Assembly: GCF_000024125.1 (NCBI RefSeq)
Contig: NC_013222.1
Location: 434,001 to 498,000 of the forward strand
Source of the DNA: Robiginitalea biformata HTCC2501
Lineage (GTDB): Bacteria; Bacteroidota; Bacteroidia; Flavobacteriales; Flavobacteriaceae
Direction: 5' to 3'
DNA: 64,000 bases
The position numbers were made by a program, and so were the translations under genes. Positions 34,703-44,609 of this stretch are shown here, piece by piece (position 1 is the stretch's first letter; every line of letters begins with the position of its first letter). The notes under the pieces were generated by a model, which saw nothing but the letters and a program-made list of their open reading frames with translations, was not told the DNA's origin and made no database searches.

Positions 34703-35911
34703 ATGTTTACACCTGGAATTTTATATCGAATCGGGATGCTCCTGTTGGCCGTTGGGCTCGGCGCCTGCAATTCCCGGGAAAACCCTGCCGGTAATCTGGC
34801 AGATAGAGAACCGGCCGGGGATATCGTCCTGATCAGCCCGGAACAATTTGATGGAAACGGCATGCAACTGGGGCATCCTCAGATGCGAAATTTTGCGGAA
34901 ATACTGGAAGTTAGCGGTACTATCGACGTCCCCCCGGAAAACCGGGCCGTCGTCAGCGCGGTACGGGGCGGGTTTGTCAAATCCATCTCCCTGCTCGTGG
35001 GTGACCGCGTCCGGAAGGGACAGCGGATTGCGGCCCTGGAAAATCCTGAATTTTTACAACTCCAACAGGATTACCTGGAAACCCGGGAACAATTGCCGTA
35101 CAAAAAGGCCGAATACCGCCGGCAAAAAACACTCTACGGGGAAAAAATCAGCTCGGAAAAAAGTTATCTGCAGGCAGAAAGCGATTACAAAACCGCCCTG
35201 GCGCGGTTGGGGGGCCTGGGCAGCCAGTTGAAACTCCTGAATTTTGACCCGGAAACCCTGGAGCCCGGCAACCTGCGTGCCGAAAGCCAGGTGTACGCCC
35301 CAATTGCCGGTTCCGTCACCCAGGTAAACGTAATCAAAGGAGCTTTTGTATCCCAGGCCACGGAGATAGTCGAGATCGTCGACGATGACCATATTCACCT
35401 GGAGTTGACTGTTTATGAAAAGGATATCGGCAAATTACGGATCGGGCAGCCTATCCGGTTCAGCCTCCCGGAACAATCCGGGCAGCAGTACAATGCCGAA
35501 GTCTATCTGATCGGTACGTCAATCGGGCCGGACCGGACCGTTAAAGTTCATGCACACCTGGCAGAAGCGACCGGGGCAAACCTCCTGGTAGGGATGTTCG
35601 TCCGGGCACAAATTGAACTGGGTGATCCGGGCACCGGCGAAAACTCCGGCAGCACCTCCGTGACCGGTGCCCGGGACAACGCGTCCCCTTCGGCCATGCT
35701 GTCCCTCCCGGAGGGAGCGGTGGTCACCCAGGGCGGCCAATCCTACATCCTGGTCCTGGAGGAGCAGCGGGAGGATGGCTACCGGATGCGGCAAATCCCG
35801 ATATCCACAGGCCAGAAGGCCCGGGGGTTTGTTGCTGTAACCGGGGACGGCCTCAGTAGAGAAACCACGGTCCTGGTCCGCGGGGCGTTTAGCCTGATAG
35901 CCGCACCTTAA
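34703..35911 (+). CDS. Periplasmic adaptor of the heavy-metal RND pump (CusB-like)
   Basis: The ATG at 34703 follows the pump's stop codon at once, giving 402 aa. A lipoprotein signal (LLLAVGLGAC, Cys22) precedes a membrane-fusion protein: a lipoyl-like half-motif with VRKGQRIAALENPEFLQLQ (about 95-113), a helical hairpin, the second lipoyl half SQVYAPIAGSVTQVNV (from about 197) and a beta-barrel domain. It joins the inner-membrane pump to the TolC-like part. The C-terminal metal-binding extension of CusB is not evident. It ends 13 bp from the convergent acylase gene. Confidence 0.9.
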   Translation: MFTPGILYRIGMLLLAVGLGACNSRENPAGNLADREPAGDIVLISPEQFDGNGMQLGHPQMRNFAEILEVSGTIDVPPENRAVVSAVRGGFVKSISLLVGDRVRKGQRIAALENPEFLQLQQDYLETREQLPYKKAEYRRQKTLYGEKISSEKSYLQAESDYKTALARLGGLGSQLKLLNFDPETLEPGNLRAESQVYAPIAGSVTQVNVIKGAFVSQATEIVEIVDDDHIHLELTVYEKDIGKLRIGQPIRFSLPEQSGQQYNAEVYLIGTSIGPDRTVKVHAHLAEATGANLLVGMFVRAQIELGDPGTGENSGSTSVTGARDNASPSAMLSLPEGAVVTQGGQSYILVLEEQREDGYRMRQIPISTGQKARGFVAVTGDGLSRETTVLVRGAFSLIAAP

Positions 35912-35924
35912 AAATCGGCTGGCG

Positions 35925-38399
35925 CTATTCCGGCTGCAGGACCATCCGGGCATCCGCATGCTTCAGGATGGAATCCCTTGAGTAATACAGGGGAAAATAT
36001 TGGTCCCTGGCCCAGGCCTCAAACAAATTGCCGTAATACGGGCTGTCCGGGTCGCCGGACTGGCCCGGGCTGTTCATGGCGCGGGCCCGGTCCCAGTCCC
36101 CTACCGGGACCACCAGGCGGAATGTGGCCCCGCTGCTTTGGTTCATGTTGTTACCGGTAGACCCCGGCGTGTACCCGTTGCCGCCCCGCGGCAGGGGCCC
36201 GAGGTCCAGGGATTCCCGGCGGTCGGGCAACAAGCCGCTCAGCGGGTGGCGGATGGTAATGTGTTTCAGCTTCGGCTGCCCGTACTGCCATTGGGACATA
36301 TCGGCTCCCAGGCGCTGTTCCAGACCCTCAACGGCCGATTCAAACGCCTCTTTGAGGAAAGCACTCCGGGCAGACGGGTTGCCGAAGCGCTGCCCCGGTT
36401 CCCGAACCCACTGCAGGATACGCTCCAGTTGCAGGCTCCCGATATGCGGTTTTGCGGCCTCCGGGACAAATTGCTCATGCGCTGCTTCGCGGATCCGGTT
36501 TTCCCAGGCCACATAGATGGCCGCTGCCACCGATTCCGGCTCCAATCGGTAATCCCAGCCGGACAACTGCTCCCGGGCCTCAGCAGCGCGCCCGCTGAAC
36601 TCCATCCCCTGCAGATATGGAGTGAGTTCCCGGGCAGGCAGTGACAGGTAATCGGTCTGCAGGGCCTGCATTTCTTTGAGGTCGAGCGGTTTCTCCCTGC
36701 CGAGCACCTCCTCAATCCGGTCACCCCGGAAGGGGTCCGACCAGGAATATCCAACGGCATCCCACCGGTCATACTCCGGGGGGGACACGTTCTGATTGGC
36801 CGTGGCGATAAAATCTTTATCCGGGTTCAACGCATGGGGCTTCTCCACAATGGGCAAATAGCCGTCCCACTCGTGGGAGCCGTCCCCGGGCACGGGCACC
36901 AAACCGGAAAAATTTGGCCGGATCGGGGCAATGCCCACCGCCTGCCAGCCGATGTTGCCCGCCGTGTCCGCCCAGACCATGTTTTCCCCGGGAATATGGC
37001 TGTAATTGCAGGCTTCCCGGAATTCCTCCCAGGAACGCGCCTGGTCCATCCTGAGCGACGCCAGGTAGGGTGCCCCCCCGGGCTCCAGCCAGGCGCACCG
37101 CATCGCGTAGGCCTTGTTCCGCAACGTATCCTGGAAGAGGACCGGCCCGTGACGTGTATATTTCAGCGTCACATCCTCAGCCTCGCGGCCTTTCACGGGG
37201 ATGGATTCGCGGATGGTTTCCATTTCTTCCCAACCCTCCCGATACCGGTAGCGGTCCGGGTCCTCCGGGTCCGTATCATAGACGTAGATGTCCTCCCCGT
37301 CCGTCCTGAATACAGTCAGGCCCCAGGCCCCATGGGGGTTGTGGCCGATAGACACCCCTGGGATCTCCGGCTCGCCACCGCCGATCACATCCCAGCCAGG
37401 CGCCACCAGGTGGACCATATAGCGCAGGGATGGCACACTGATCCGGCGATGGGGGTCATTGGCCATTACCGGGTGGCCGCTGGCCGTGCGTTCCCCTGCA
37501 ACCACCCAGTTGTTGCTGCCAATCGACAGGCTGTCGGACACAGGCAGTGCAGGTTTATCAGCTGCAGTCAGGAGGTCTGGGGTATCCGGATTACCCATGA
37601 GGTTTTCAAGCGCTACGCTACTACCCGGGAAGCCAGGGTCCATGTCCTCCGGCTCAAAGCGAACCGGCTTGCGGTAGGCATTGTAAAGTTTCAAAATGTC
37701 TTCGGAAAGGGACTCCGCATCAATGCCGTCCGCCAATTCCAGGTCCGGTTCTTTCGGGTGAAACCAGAGGAGGGATTTCACGGCCTCCTCCCCGATGGCC
37801 GCCACCGCCCGTCCAATAGCCAGTTCCTCGTCGCTGTTGCCCAGGAGCCCCTGATGGCGGGAGATCACCACATCCGGGGTCCACTTTCCGGGCAGGATTC
37901 CCAGAGCCCGGAACTCCAAGGGCAGGGATTCGGGATGGGCCAGCGCCTCCTCGATATAGGCATTGACCCCGTCGGTATACGCCCGGATGATGGCCGAACC
38001 CCGTGGGTGGTATACGCCAAAGTCCTCCTCCAGGTCGCCCCGATAGGCAAACAACCGCGTCCCGATATCCCGTTGGAGTTCCCGTTCGCCCAGGATTTCG
38101 GCTACCGTCCCGGTGGCCTGCCGCCGCCAGATTTCAAACTGGAACAGCCGGTCTCGGGCGGCCAGGTAGCCCTGGGCAAAAAACAGGTCGTGTTCGTTCT
38201 TCGCGTAAATATGGTTGATGCCGTACGGGTCGCGGATTACCTCGACGTTCTCCTGGATCCCGGGAATCGTGGGGCCTGCCTCCCGCTCCTGCCGGCAGGC
38301 TGTAAGGGTTGCCATCAGGAGCACCGCGCCAACGACAGGTTGCAAGGCTTTCAGTAGGCGCCGGTAAGCAAGTCGGGGGGAATTCGGTAATTTTTCCAT
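35925..38399 (-). CDS. Penicillin acylase-family lipoprotein (Ntn hydrolase), 824 aa
   Basis: The ATG at 38399 gives 824 aa with a lipoprotein signal (LLMATLTAC, Cys35). It is an Ntn hydrolase precursor: the alpha part spans about 50-290, and self-cleavage should expose S295 in SIGSNNWVVAG, the nucleophile of the beta subunit. Related enzymes hydrolyse penicillins, acyl-homoserine lactones or other N-acyl compounds; the substrate here is unknown. It is directly downstream of a second acylase gene (1 bp gap), which encodes a distant relative of different length. Confidence 0.92.
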   Translation of the reverse strand: MEKLPNSPRLAYRRLLKALQPVVGAVLLMATLTACRQEREAGPTIPGIQENVEVIRDPYGINHIYAKNEHDLFFAQGYLAARDRLFQFEIWRRQATGTVAEILGERELQRDIGTRLFAYRGDLEEDFGVYHPRGSAIIRAYTDGVNAYIEEALAHPESLPLEFRALGILPGKWTPDVVISRHQGLLGNSDEELAIGRAVAAIGEEAVKSLLWFHPKEPDLELADGIDAESLSEDILKLYNAYRKPVRFEPEDMDPGFPGSSVALENLMGNPDTPDLLTAADKPALPVSDSLSIGSNNWVVAGERTASGHPVMANDPHRRISVPSLRYMVHLVAPGWDVIGGGEPEIPGVSIGHNPHGAWGLTVFRTDGEDIYVYDTDPEDPDRYRYREGWEEMETIRESIPVKGREAEDVTLKYTRHGPVLFQDTLRNKAYAMRCAWLEPGGAPYLASLRMDQARSWEEFREACNYSHIPGENMVWADTAGNIGWQAVGIAPIRPNFSGLVPVPGDGSHEWDGYLPIVEKPHALNPDKDFIATANQNVSPPEYDRWDAVGYSWSDPFRGDRIEEVLGREKPLDLKEMQALQTDYLSLPARELTPYLQGMEFSGRAAEAREQLSGWDYRLEPESVAAAIYVAWENRIREAAHEQFVPEAAKPHIGSLQLERILQWVREPGQRFGNPSARSAFLKEAFESAVEGLEQRLGADMSQWQYGQPKLKHITIRHPLSGLLPDRRESLDLGPLPRGGNGYTPGSTGNNMNQSSGATFRLVVPVGDWDRARAMNSPGQSGDPDSPYYGNLFEAWARDQYFPLYYSRDSILKHADARMVLQPE

Positions 38400-38400
38400 G

Positions 38401-40482
38401 TTATTCGGTAGCACTTTTTGGTTGGATTTCTTCCAGTTTTTCAACTCTGGCGGTGTTGGACTCAATGGCCGAATCTGTAAACCAGGCGTCCCGGAATTCC
38501 TTGCGGGAAAAGAGCTCGAGCTGGTCCCCGAAGTGCGGGGATCCCGGCTGGGTGGCATTTCCGTAACTCAGCAGCACCTTGGCCCGGACGGAATCCGCAA
38601 ATTCAATCACCCCGACCCAGGAATCGCCCCCACCCACGTACAGGTGGTCTTCGTCCCCGGATCCCGGCCATGCAACGCGGAATACCCCCAGGGAACCGTC
38701 CGTGCCGTTGGCGGGCAAATCCTTCCCATTGTAATTGATCCGGTAGTAGTCGCCCCAGGGCACCTCCAGGGTGCCGTATTTCCCGGTGATTTCTTCTGCG
38801 CTTGCTTCGAGCAGTTGTACGGCCCGCGCCGGGTCCGCCAGGCCATCCGGGGTGGTAGTGGGGGCTTCTTCATCCCAGGCAACCGCATAGTTGGAACCCC
38901 TGTAGGGCCCGAACTTCTGCGCCCAGTTAAAAAACAACAGGGTACCCGTACTCTCCGCATCGGCTGTCCGGTCCCAGGCCTCCAAATGGTCCATTGCGGC
39001 CCGGGCCCCATCCGAACCCAGGCTGTCTACCGCCCGGGCCAGGTCGTCTAAAATCCGGTCCGCAAATTCCAACCGGGTAGAGAGCTTGTACTCCTGGAGT
39101 TCCTCAAAAGTGACGGATTCATCCTCGAGCAGCATACGGGCCGAACGCTGGGGCCGGAAAGGCATGTAGCGCGGGGCCATATACCCCGGGTAGTCGTCCG
39201 GGTTGAGGGTCATGGGGATCGTACTGGTCCAGGGGGGATCGTTTGCGTTTTGCAACCAGCCATTGGCCGGGTTTTTGACCTTGGGCAAATCCTCATAGGG
39301 GTGCACCTCGGTCCAGATATCCGCGCTCTTTCCCCCGGGCACTACCCGGTCCCAATACGCCCAGGCATCCTGTCCGCGTTGGGGCACCAACCCGTTGAAC
39401 AGGTAAAAGATATCCCCGAAGCGATCGGCGTACATTACATTCCAGAACGGGATTTGCGCCATCTGCAAGGCATTCTCGAATTCCTCCAGATTGCTGCTGT
39501 TGATCATCCGCCACCACTGTAAAAACATATTGGGCCGGTCCATCCCAACCATCCGGATGGTCAGGGCCTTGTCGTCGCCACGCTTCACGACGGGACCGTG
39601 CTCCGTCCGGAAAAGGGGTAGTTCCACATCCGACAGGCTGCCATCTTCCTGCCGAACCCGGATGGTGGTTGCGGATTCCTGAAAAGGCGTAGGTTCACCA
39701 TCCAGGAGGTACCCGCCTTCGGTCAGTTCCACCTCGTAGAGATCCGAATTGTCGATGGTATTGTCCGTATGGCTCCAGCCGAGGTTTTCATTAAACCCAA
39801 TCGCGATGCCCGGGAACCCTACCAGGGTAGTCCCGTACATGCGCCTGCCTTCCAGGATCAAATTCGATTCAAAAAACAGGAATTCCCCGAACCAGGGCAG
39901 GTGCGGGTTCTGGACGAGCATCGCATTCCCGGAAGCCGACCGGGACGGGCCAACGGCATACGTATTGGAACCCATATCCGGCCATCGCTGGACCCTGCCG
40001 AGGTCCGAGCCGCCGATAAAACGGGTAAAGACCACGTACATACTATGCATATTGACATCCTTGGGGGTAATAGGCAGCACCTCACGGTTTTCCGGTTGGA
40101 TGGCCTCGGGATGGGCCTCCGCATAAGCATTCATCCCCCGGACAAAAGCTGCGTAAATCTCCCGGAGCTCCGGGTCCTGGGAGTCGGCCCACTCCTCTGC
40201 CAGGACATCGAACCCCATGGTCCGGATGAGCTGGTCGTCGGCCAGTTTGGAGGGACCCCAGTACTCGGCCCCCCTCCCGCGGGAAGTCCCGTAGAGTTTC
40301 AGGATATGGTTGGCGTGGTTGTGCATCTGGGCCCAGCCCTGCATAAAGAAGAGGTCCTCCTGGTTGGAGGCGTAGATGTGGGGCACCCCGTAGGTGTCCC
40401 AGACAATGCGCGCCTCCTGACCTTCCTGTTCACAGGAAATCAGGCAGACACTGGCAATCAGGCAAAAAAAGAATCGTTTCAT
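38401..40482 (-). CDS. Penicillin acylase-family lipoprotein (Ntn hydrolase), 693 aa
   Basis: The 693-aa protein has a lipoprotein signal (LIASVCLISC, Cys17), the alpha part with VWDTYGVPHIYASN (27-40), and the Ntn nucleophile S172 in MGSNTYAVGPSRSASG. The short alpha part (about 155 aa) resembles the PvdQ/quorum-quenching or cephalosporin acylase layout. It is the upstream partner of the 824-aa acylase. Both are probably anchored in the envelope, with different substrates implied by their divergence. Confidence 0.92.
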   Translation of the reverse strand: MKRFFFCLIASVCLISCEQEGQEARIVWDTYGVPHIYASNQEDLFFMQGWAQMHNHANHILKLYGTSRGRGAEYWGPSKLADDQLIRTMGFDVLAEEWADSQDPELREIYAAFVRGMNAYAEAHPEAIQPENREVLPITPKDVNMHSMYVVFTRFIGGSDLGRVQRWPDMGSNTYAVGPSRSASGNAMLVQNPHLPWFGEFLFFESNLILEGRRMYGTTLVGFPGIAIGFNENLGWSHTDNTIDNSDLYEVELTEGGYLLDGEPTPFQESATTIRVRQEDGSLSDVELPLFRTEHGPVVKRGDDKALTIRMVGMDRPNMFLQWWRMINSSNLEEFENALQMAQIPFWNVMYADRFGDIFYLFNGLVPQRGQDAWAYWDRVVPGGKSADIWTEVHPYEDLPKVKNPANGWLQNANDPPWTSTIPMTLNPDDYPGYMAPRYMPFRPQRSARMLLEDESVTFEELQEYKLSTRLEFADRILDDLARAVDSLGSDGARAAMDHLEAWDRTADAESTGTLLFFNWAQKFGPYRGSNYAVAWDEEAPTTTPDGLADPARAVQLLEASAEEITGKYGTLEVPWGDYYRINYNGKDLPANGTDGSLGVFRVAWPGSGDEDHLYVGGGDSWVGVIEFADSVRAKVLLSYGNATQPGSPHFGDQLELFSRKEFRDAWFTDSAIESNTARVEKLEEIQPKSATE

Positions 40483-40531
40483 TCGGGTTGGTTTTTCCTA
40501 AAGATAGGAAAATTGCCCCGCTGGAACGGTG

Positions 40532-41050
40532 TCAGACAAATAGCAGGATGACCGTCAACAGGAAACCGGCACCCGCAAAATAGAGCCCTTTTTTGAATAC
40601 GGGTGCCCCGGGCATGAACATCCAAAAGGCAGATATCGAGAAAAATAACAGGGCGACGCCAAAGAAGATTCCCAGCCAAAAAAGCGGGTTGCCGGAATGC
40701 ATTTTATGGAGGTTGTTCATTTTTTCCAGGACCACCGGCAGCCGCTTCTCGGTGTACCGGGCTTCACCGGTTGCCACATTATAGCTGCCTCCCTGGAAGT
40801 AGATCATATCTCCTTCCGTCCGTTCAACCTCAAACCCCCGTCGCCTCAGGGCAGACCCGAGTTCCTCCCCTTCCAGGCCGGTCGGCAGGTTCGTGTTGAC
40901 CTGCACATCGCTTTTCATATAATCCGTATTGCGGAATGTAAGGACGATACCGCTGATAGCGTAAACGGCCATGATCCCCGCCAGGAAAAAGCCGAGGTAA
41001 CGGTGGAATACCCGGAATTGGTTGCTGATTTTTCGGTTGTTGAATTGCAT
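40532..41050 (-). CDS. PepSY-associated-type membrane protein
   Basis: The 172-aa protein begins with a conserved-looking RVFHRYLGFFLAGIMAVYAISGIVL (13-37), typical of PepSY-associated TM proteins, has a periplasmic domain (about 45-112) and two C-terminal helices (124-142 and 153-171). The FHRYLG and NLHKMHSGNPLFW His residues could bind heme or metal. Proteins of this group often act in iron or flavin reduction. It stands alone upstream of the acylase genes. Confidence 0.7.
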   Translation of the reverse strand: MQFNNRKISNQFRVFHRYLGFFLAGIMAVYAISGIVLTFRNTDYMKSDVQVNTNLPTGLEGEELGSALRRRGFEVERTEGDMIYFQGGSYNVATGEARYTEKRLPVVLEKMNNLHKMHSGNPLFWLGIFFGVALLFFSISAFWMFMPGAPVFKKGLYFAGAGFLLTVILLFV

Positions 41051-41269
41051 GGAAAGGCTGTTTTTTTTAAGGCTCCGGGCCCACCCCGGCGCGTATTTTC
41101 GTCAATTTAGACACGGCAATCCCTCAATGGTTTAATGCGGCAACACCGATAAGCGACCAACGGCCTTTAATCCTGTCCTTTTATATATGGCGGGTGGACT
41201 GTTCACTCAACAACCGGGTGATAGAAAGAGATCCCACAGGTGGCCAGGGCCTCCTGCGGGAATCTCAAT

Positions 41270-44200
41270 TCAATCCCTCCCCTTGATATACGGCGCGCCG
41301 GCCGCCTCCAATTTCCGCTCCAGGGCAGGCACCATCTGGTCGGCAATCCGGTTTACCTGCGGCTCCAGTTCCCCGAGCATGTCCCGGGCTGTGTCCAGGC
41401 TTTGCCGGTGCATGGCTGTGGGGCCGTACGTGGTGTTCATCCCGCGGTAGGCAGTCACGAAGAAATTCTGGACGGAGGGTGGGTTCCGCTCCCCGATCTC
41501 ATCCCGGGCCGGGCTGCCCTCTGTTTTTATCTGGAGCTCCCGGATGGCTTCCCGCAATTCCTGCACTTCACCCGCCAGGCCGGCCGGGGAGGCCGGGGTT
41601 TGCTCCAGGGCCTTCTCAAAGCCCTTGAGGGATGTTTCGGCCTGTTCAAAACGGTCCCGGAGGACTTCCATCCGCCGTTGCACTTCCGCCAGGTCCCGGC
41701 GGTAGGTGTTGTAGTTGTCGTAATCCATGCCTCCCAGGACACCTTCGCGGATTGGCTTTACTTCAAACGACACCCCTTCATCCAGTACTGTAACCTCACC
41801 TTCCTTTTCCAGGGAGAGGCTGGCGGTATAGTTGCCAGGCGTGGCCAGCGGGCCCCTGCTGAACCAGCCCCGGGAATCGCGCTCCGGATCGATGGCCCCG
41901 GTACTTGCGTGGCGGAGGTCCCAGGCAATGCGGTGGGTCCCCTGGGATGCTTTTTGCTGGATATGGCGGATTACGTTCCCCTGGCTGTCACGGATGGTAA
42001 GCCAGACCCGGGCGGGCTGTTCGCTGTTCTCCTCATCGAGGGCCGCATAGCCGGGGAAGGGGATGTCCGCCTTTTTCTCATTGGCCGCTTTTTCTGCTTT
42101 TTGCCGCGCTTCTTTGGCAGTTGTGAATTCATCGGCCAGGTGATAGGTGAATACCGCCCCAAACTCCGGGTTCTCAGCCAGGTAGAAATCGGCACCGGTG
42201 TTCCCGAGTTCGCTTCGGGGCACATACCATTTGGCGGGTCGCGGGGCAAACAACTTGCCGCGGGCCGAAAGGTTTTCAGGGGTCATCTCCCGCAGCGCGC
42301 TATAGTCGTCAAGGACAAAAAATCCCCGCCCGAATGAGGCTGCCACCAGGTCGTTCTCCCGTTTCTGGATGGCCAGGTCGCGGAATCCCATGTTTGGGGT
42401 CCCGGGCAGTTTCTGCCAGTTGCTCCCTCCGTCCAGGGAGGTGTATACCCCGAACTCCGTGGCGGCAAACAGCAGGCTGGGGTTAACGTGGTCCTGGACG
42501 AGCCTCCAGACGAGGGTCCGCTCTGGGAGGTCCGCCGCGATGGACGTCCAGGACTGCCCCCGGTCTGTGCTCTTGAACAGGTAGGGGTTGAAATCGCCTT
42601 CCTTGTGGTTGTCCAGGGCCACATAAACCGTATTGGCGTCGTGGAGGTCTGCCTTGATGTCGTTCACAAAACTCCGGGCCGGGAGGCCGAGGCGCGTTAC
42701 CGGGATGCGGTCCCAGGAACCGCCCCCGTCGCTGCTTACAGCGATGTACCCGTCATCCGTCCCCGCATAGAGCAACCCTTCCTGTACGGGGGATTCGCTC
42801 AGGGAAGTGATCGTGTTGTAATTGGACATGGCCCCGACGTCCCAGGCGTTGTCCCAGGATTGCTGCCGGCCCATGATGGGCAGTTCCAGGCGCTCCTCGT
42901 TGCGGGTGAGGTCGCCGGATATCGGCGTCCAGGAATCCCCGCGGTTCTCCGATTTCCAGACGCGGTAGGAGGCAAAATACAGCCGGGCCGGGTTGTGGGG
43001 GGAAACCACGATAGGTGCATCCCAGTTAAAGCGCTCATGCGGGTCTCCGGGCCCGGGCTGCGGCTGGATGTACACCTGTTCCCCTGTGGTCAGGTCTACC
43101 CGGTGCAGGCCGCCCTGTTGGGTTTCTGCATAGATGATGTTGTTGTACTCAGGGTCCGTGGCGGACTGGTGCCCGTCGGCGCCCAGGGTCTTATACCAGT
43201 GCCGGTTGGCAATCCCCTCCTCTTCGTCCGTAGCCGAAGGACCACCGGCCGAGCCATTGTCCTGGGTCCCGCCAAAGATGTGGTAGAAAGGCTCCGCGTT
43301 GTTGACGGCCACCTTATAGAACTGGGTGAGCGGGAGGTTTTTGTGGTACCTCCAGGTCTCCGCCAGGTCAAAGCTTTCATAGATGCCGGCATCCGTCCCA
43401 ATCATCAGGTAATCCGGGTCGTCTTTTTTGAATGCCATGGCGTGGTTGTCCGAGTGCTTGTCCTCCTCTTTCAGCTGCGTAAAGGTCTTCCCGCCGTCTT
43501 CGGAGGTGAGTACGCGGACGTTCATCAGGTAGAGCCGGTCGAACTTATGCGGGCTCGCATAGAGCTCCTGGTAGTAGTGCGGCCCGGTGCCGCCGGACAC
43601 CGTGTTGGACATCTTCTTCCAGGACGCCCCCCGGTCTGCCGAGCGGTACACCGCCCCCTGGGTGCGGTCCAGTTCGATGGCCGCGTAGAGTACATCCGGG
43701 TCCTGGGGCGAGATGGCCAGGCCAATTTTCCCCATATTCGACTTGGGCAAACCCGAGGTGAGTTCCTCCCAGGTCTCCCCCCCGTCGGTGGATTTATGGA
43801 TCCCCGTCCCCGGGCCACCGCCCATCAGGGCAGCTACCGTCCGGTGACGGTCCCAGGTAGCCGCGTAGAGTACCTGCGGGTCGCGCGGGTCGATAAGCAG
43901 GTCTGTGGCCCCGGTCCACTCCGCATTGCCGAGCACGCGGTTCCAGGTGGCGCCCCCGTCCGTGGTTTTGTACACCCCGCGTTCGCCCCTTTTGCTCCAG
44001 AGCGGTCCCTGGGCGGCCACCCAGACCACATCGGAATTGTCCGGGTGGACGATAATTTTAGAGATATGCTCCGTCTGCTTCAACCCGAGGTTTTCCCAGG
44101 AAGCGCCGCCGTCCTTGGACCGGTAGATCCCGTCCCCGTAGGCCACGTGGCGACCCCCGACGTTTTCGCCCGTACCTACCCAGATAATGGCCGGGTTTTG

Positions 44201-44518
44201 CGGGTCCAGGGTTAAACACCCTGTGGAATACGATGCCTGTTCGTCAAAGAGCGGTGTCCAGGTAGTGCCGGCATTCTCTGTTTTCCATACCCCGCCGGAT
44301 CCGACGGCCACATACCAGGTATCGTCATCCTCCGGGTGGATGGCGAGGTCGGCAATCCGGCCGGAAAGGAAAGCCGGGCCCACATTCCGGAATTTAAAGG
44401 CCTGGAGTGGTAGCTTTTTTTCCTCGACGGCGTTTTTCGATTTGTTGCGTTGCGCATGGGTCGGCATCCCCTGGAGCAGCAGGAACGCGCCCAGGAGCAG
44501 TAGGAAGGTGTGTCTCAT
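41270..44518 (-). CDS. Large exported BNR/VPS10-type beta-propeller protein, second member
   Basis: The 1082-aa protein has a signal peptide (LLLLGAFLLLQGMPTHAQ, cut near 22) and repeated Asp-box motifs ([33 protein letters not shown]). It is clearly related to the 1046-aa protein at 19153-22293 in repeat order and in its C-terminal beta-sandwich and helical tail, with RIAWDLRH matching FVWDMRY there. Unlike the first, it has a Lys/Glu-rich insertion (TTAKEARQKAEKAANEKK). Catalytic function is unproven. It is a single gene, separated from the nos cluster by 91 bp. Confidence 0.88.
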   Translation of the reverse strand: MRHTFLLLLGAFLLLQGMPTHAQRNKSKNAVEEKKLPLQAFKFRNVGPAFLSGRIADLAIHPEDDDTWYVAVGSGGVWKTENAGTTWTPLFDEQASYSTGCLTLDPQNPAIIWVGTGENVGGRHVAYGDGIYRSKDGGASWENLGLKQTEHISKIIVHPDNSDVVWVAAQGPLWSKRGERGVYKTTDGGATWNRVLGNAEWTGATDLLIDPRDPQVLYAATWDRHRTVAALMGGGPGTGIHKSTDGGETWEELTSGLPKSNMGKIGLAISPQDPDVLYAAIELDRTQGAVYRSADRGASWKKMSNTVSGGTGPHYYQELYASPHKFDRLYLMNVRVLTSEDGGKTFTQLKEEDKHSDNHAMAFKKDDPDYLMIGTDAGIYESFDLAETWRYHKNLPLTQFYKVAVNNAEPFYHIFGGTQDNGSAGGPSATDEEEGIANRHWYKTLGADGHQSATDPEYNNIIYAETQQGGLHRVDLTTGEQVYIQPQPGPGDPHERFNWDAPIVVSPHNPARLYFASYRVWKSENRGDSWTPISGDLTRNEERLELPIMGRQQSWDNAWDVGAMSNYNTITSLSESPVQEGLLYAGTDDGYIAVSSDGGGSWDRIPVTRLGLPARSFVNDIKADLHDANTVYVALDNHKEGDFNPYLFKSTDRGQSWTSIAADLPERTLVWRLVQDHVNPSLLFAATEFGVYTSLDGGSNWQKLPGTPNMGFRDLAIQKRENDLVAASFGRGFFVLDDYSALREMTPENLSARGKLFAPRPAKWYVPRSELGNTGADFYLAENPEFGAVFTYHLADEFTTAKEARQKAEKAANEKKADIPFPGYAALDEENSEQPARVWLTIRDSQGNVIRHIQQKASQGTHRIAWDLRHASTGAIDPERDSRGWFSRGPLATPGNYTASLSLEKEGEVTVLDEGVSFEVKPIREGVLGGMDYDNYNTYRRDLAEVQRRMEVLRDRFEQAETSLKGFEKALEQTPASPAGLAGEVQELREAIRELQIKTEGSPARDEIGERNPPSVQNFFVTAYRGMNTTYGPTAMHRQSLDTARDMLGELEPQVNRIADQMVPALERKLEAAGAPYIKGRD

Positions 44519-44609
44519 TTTCTTTGTGTGTTTTTCAGCTGCCTAAAAATAACAATTACAGGCGACTTTACTGCCTTGGTCCCGGCCAGGATCCCACCGC
44601 GAGCTATTA

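Noticed and set aside
36834..38357. 507-codon plus-strand frame opposite the 824-aa acylase
   Set aside because: It is a shadow; the acylase on the other strand has a lipobox and the Ntn serine motif.
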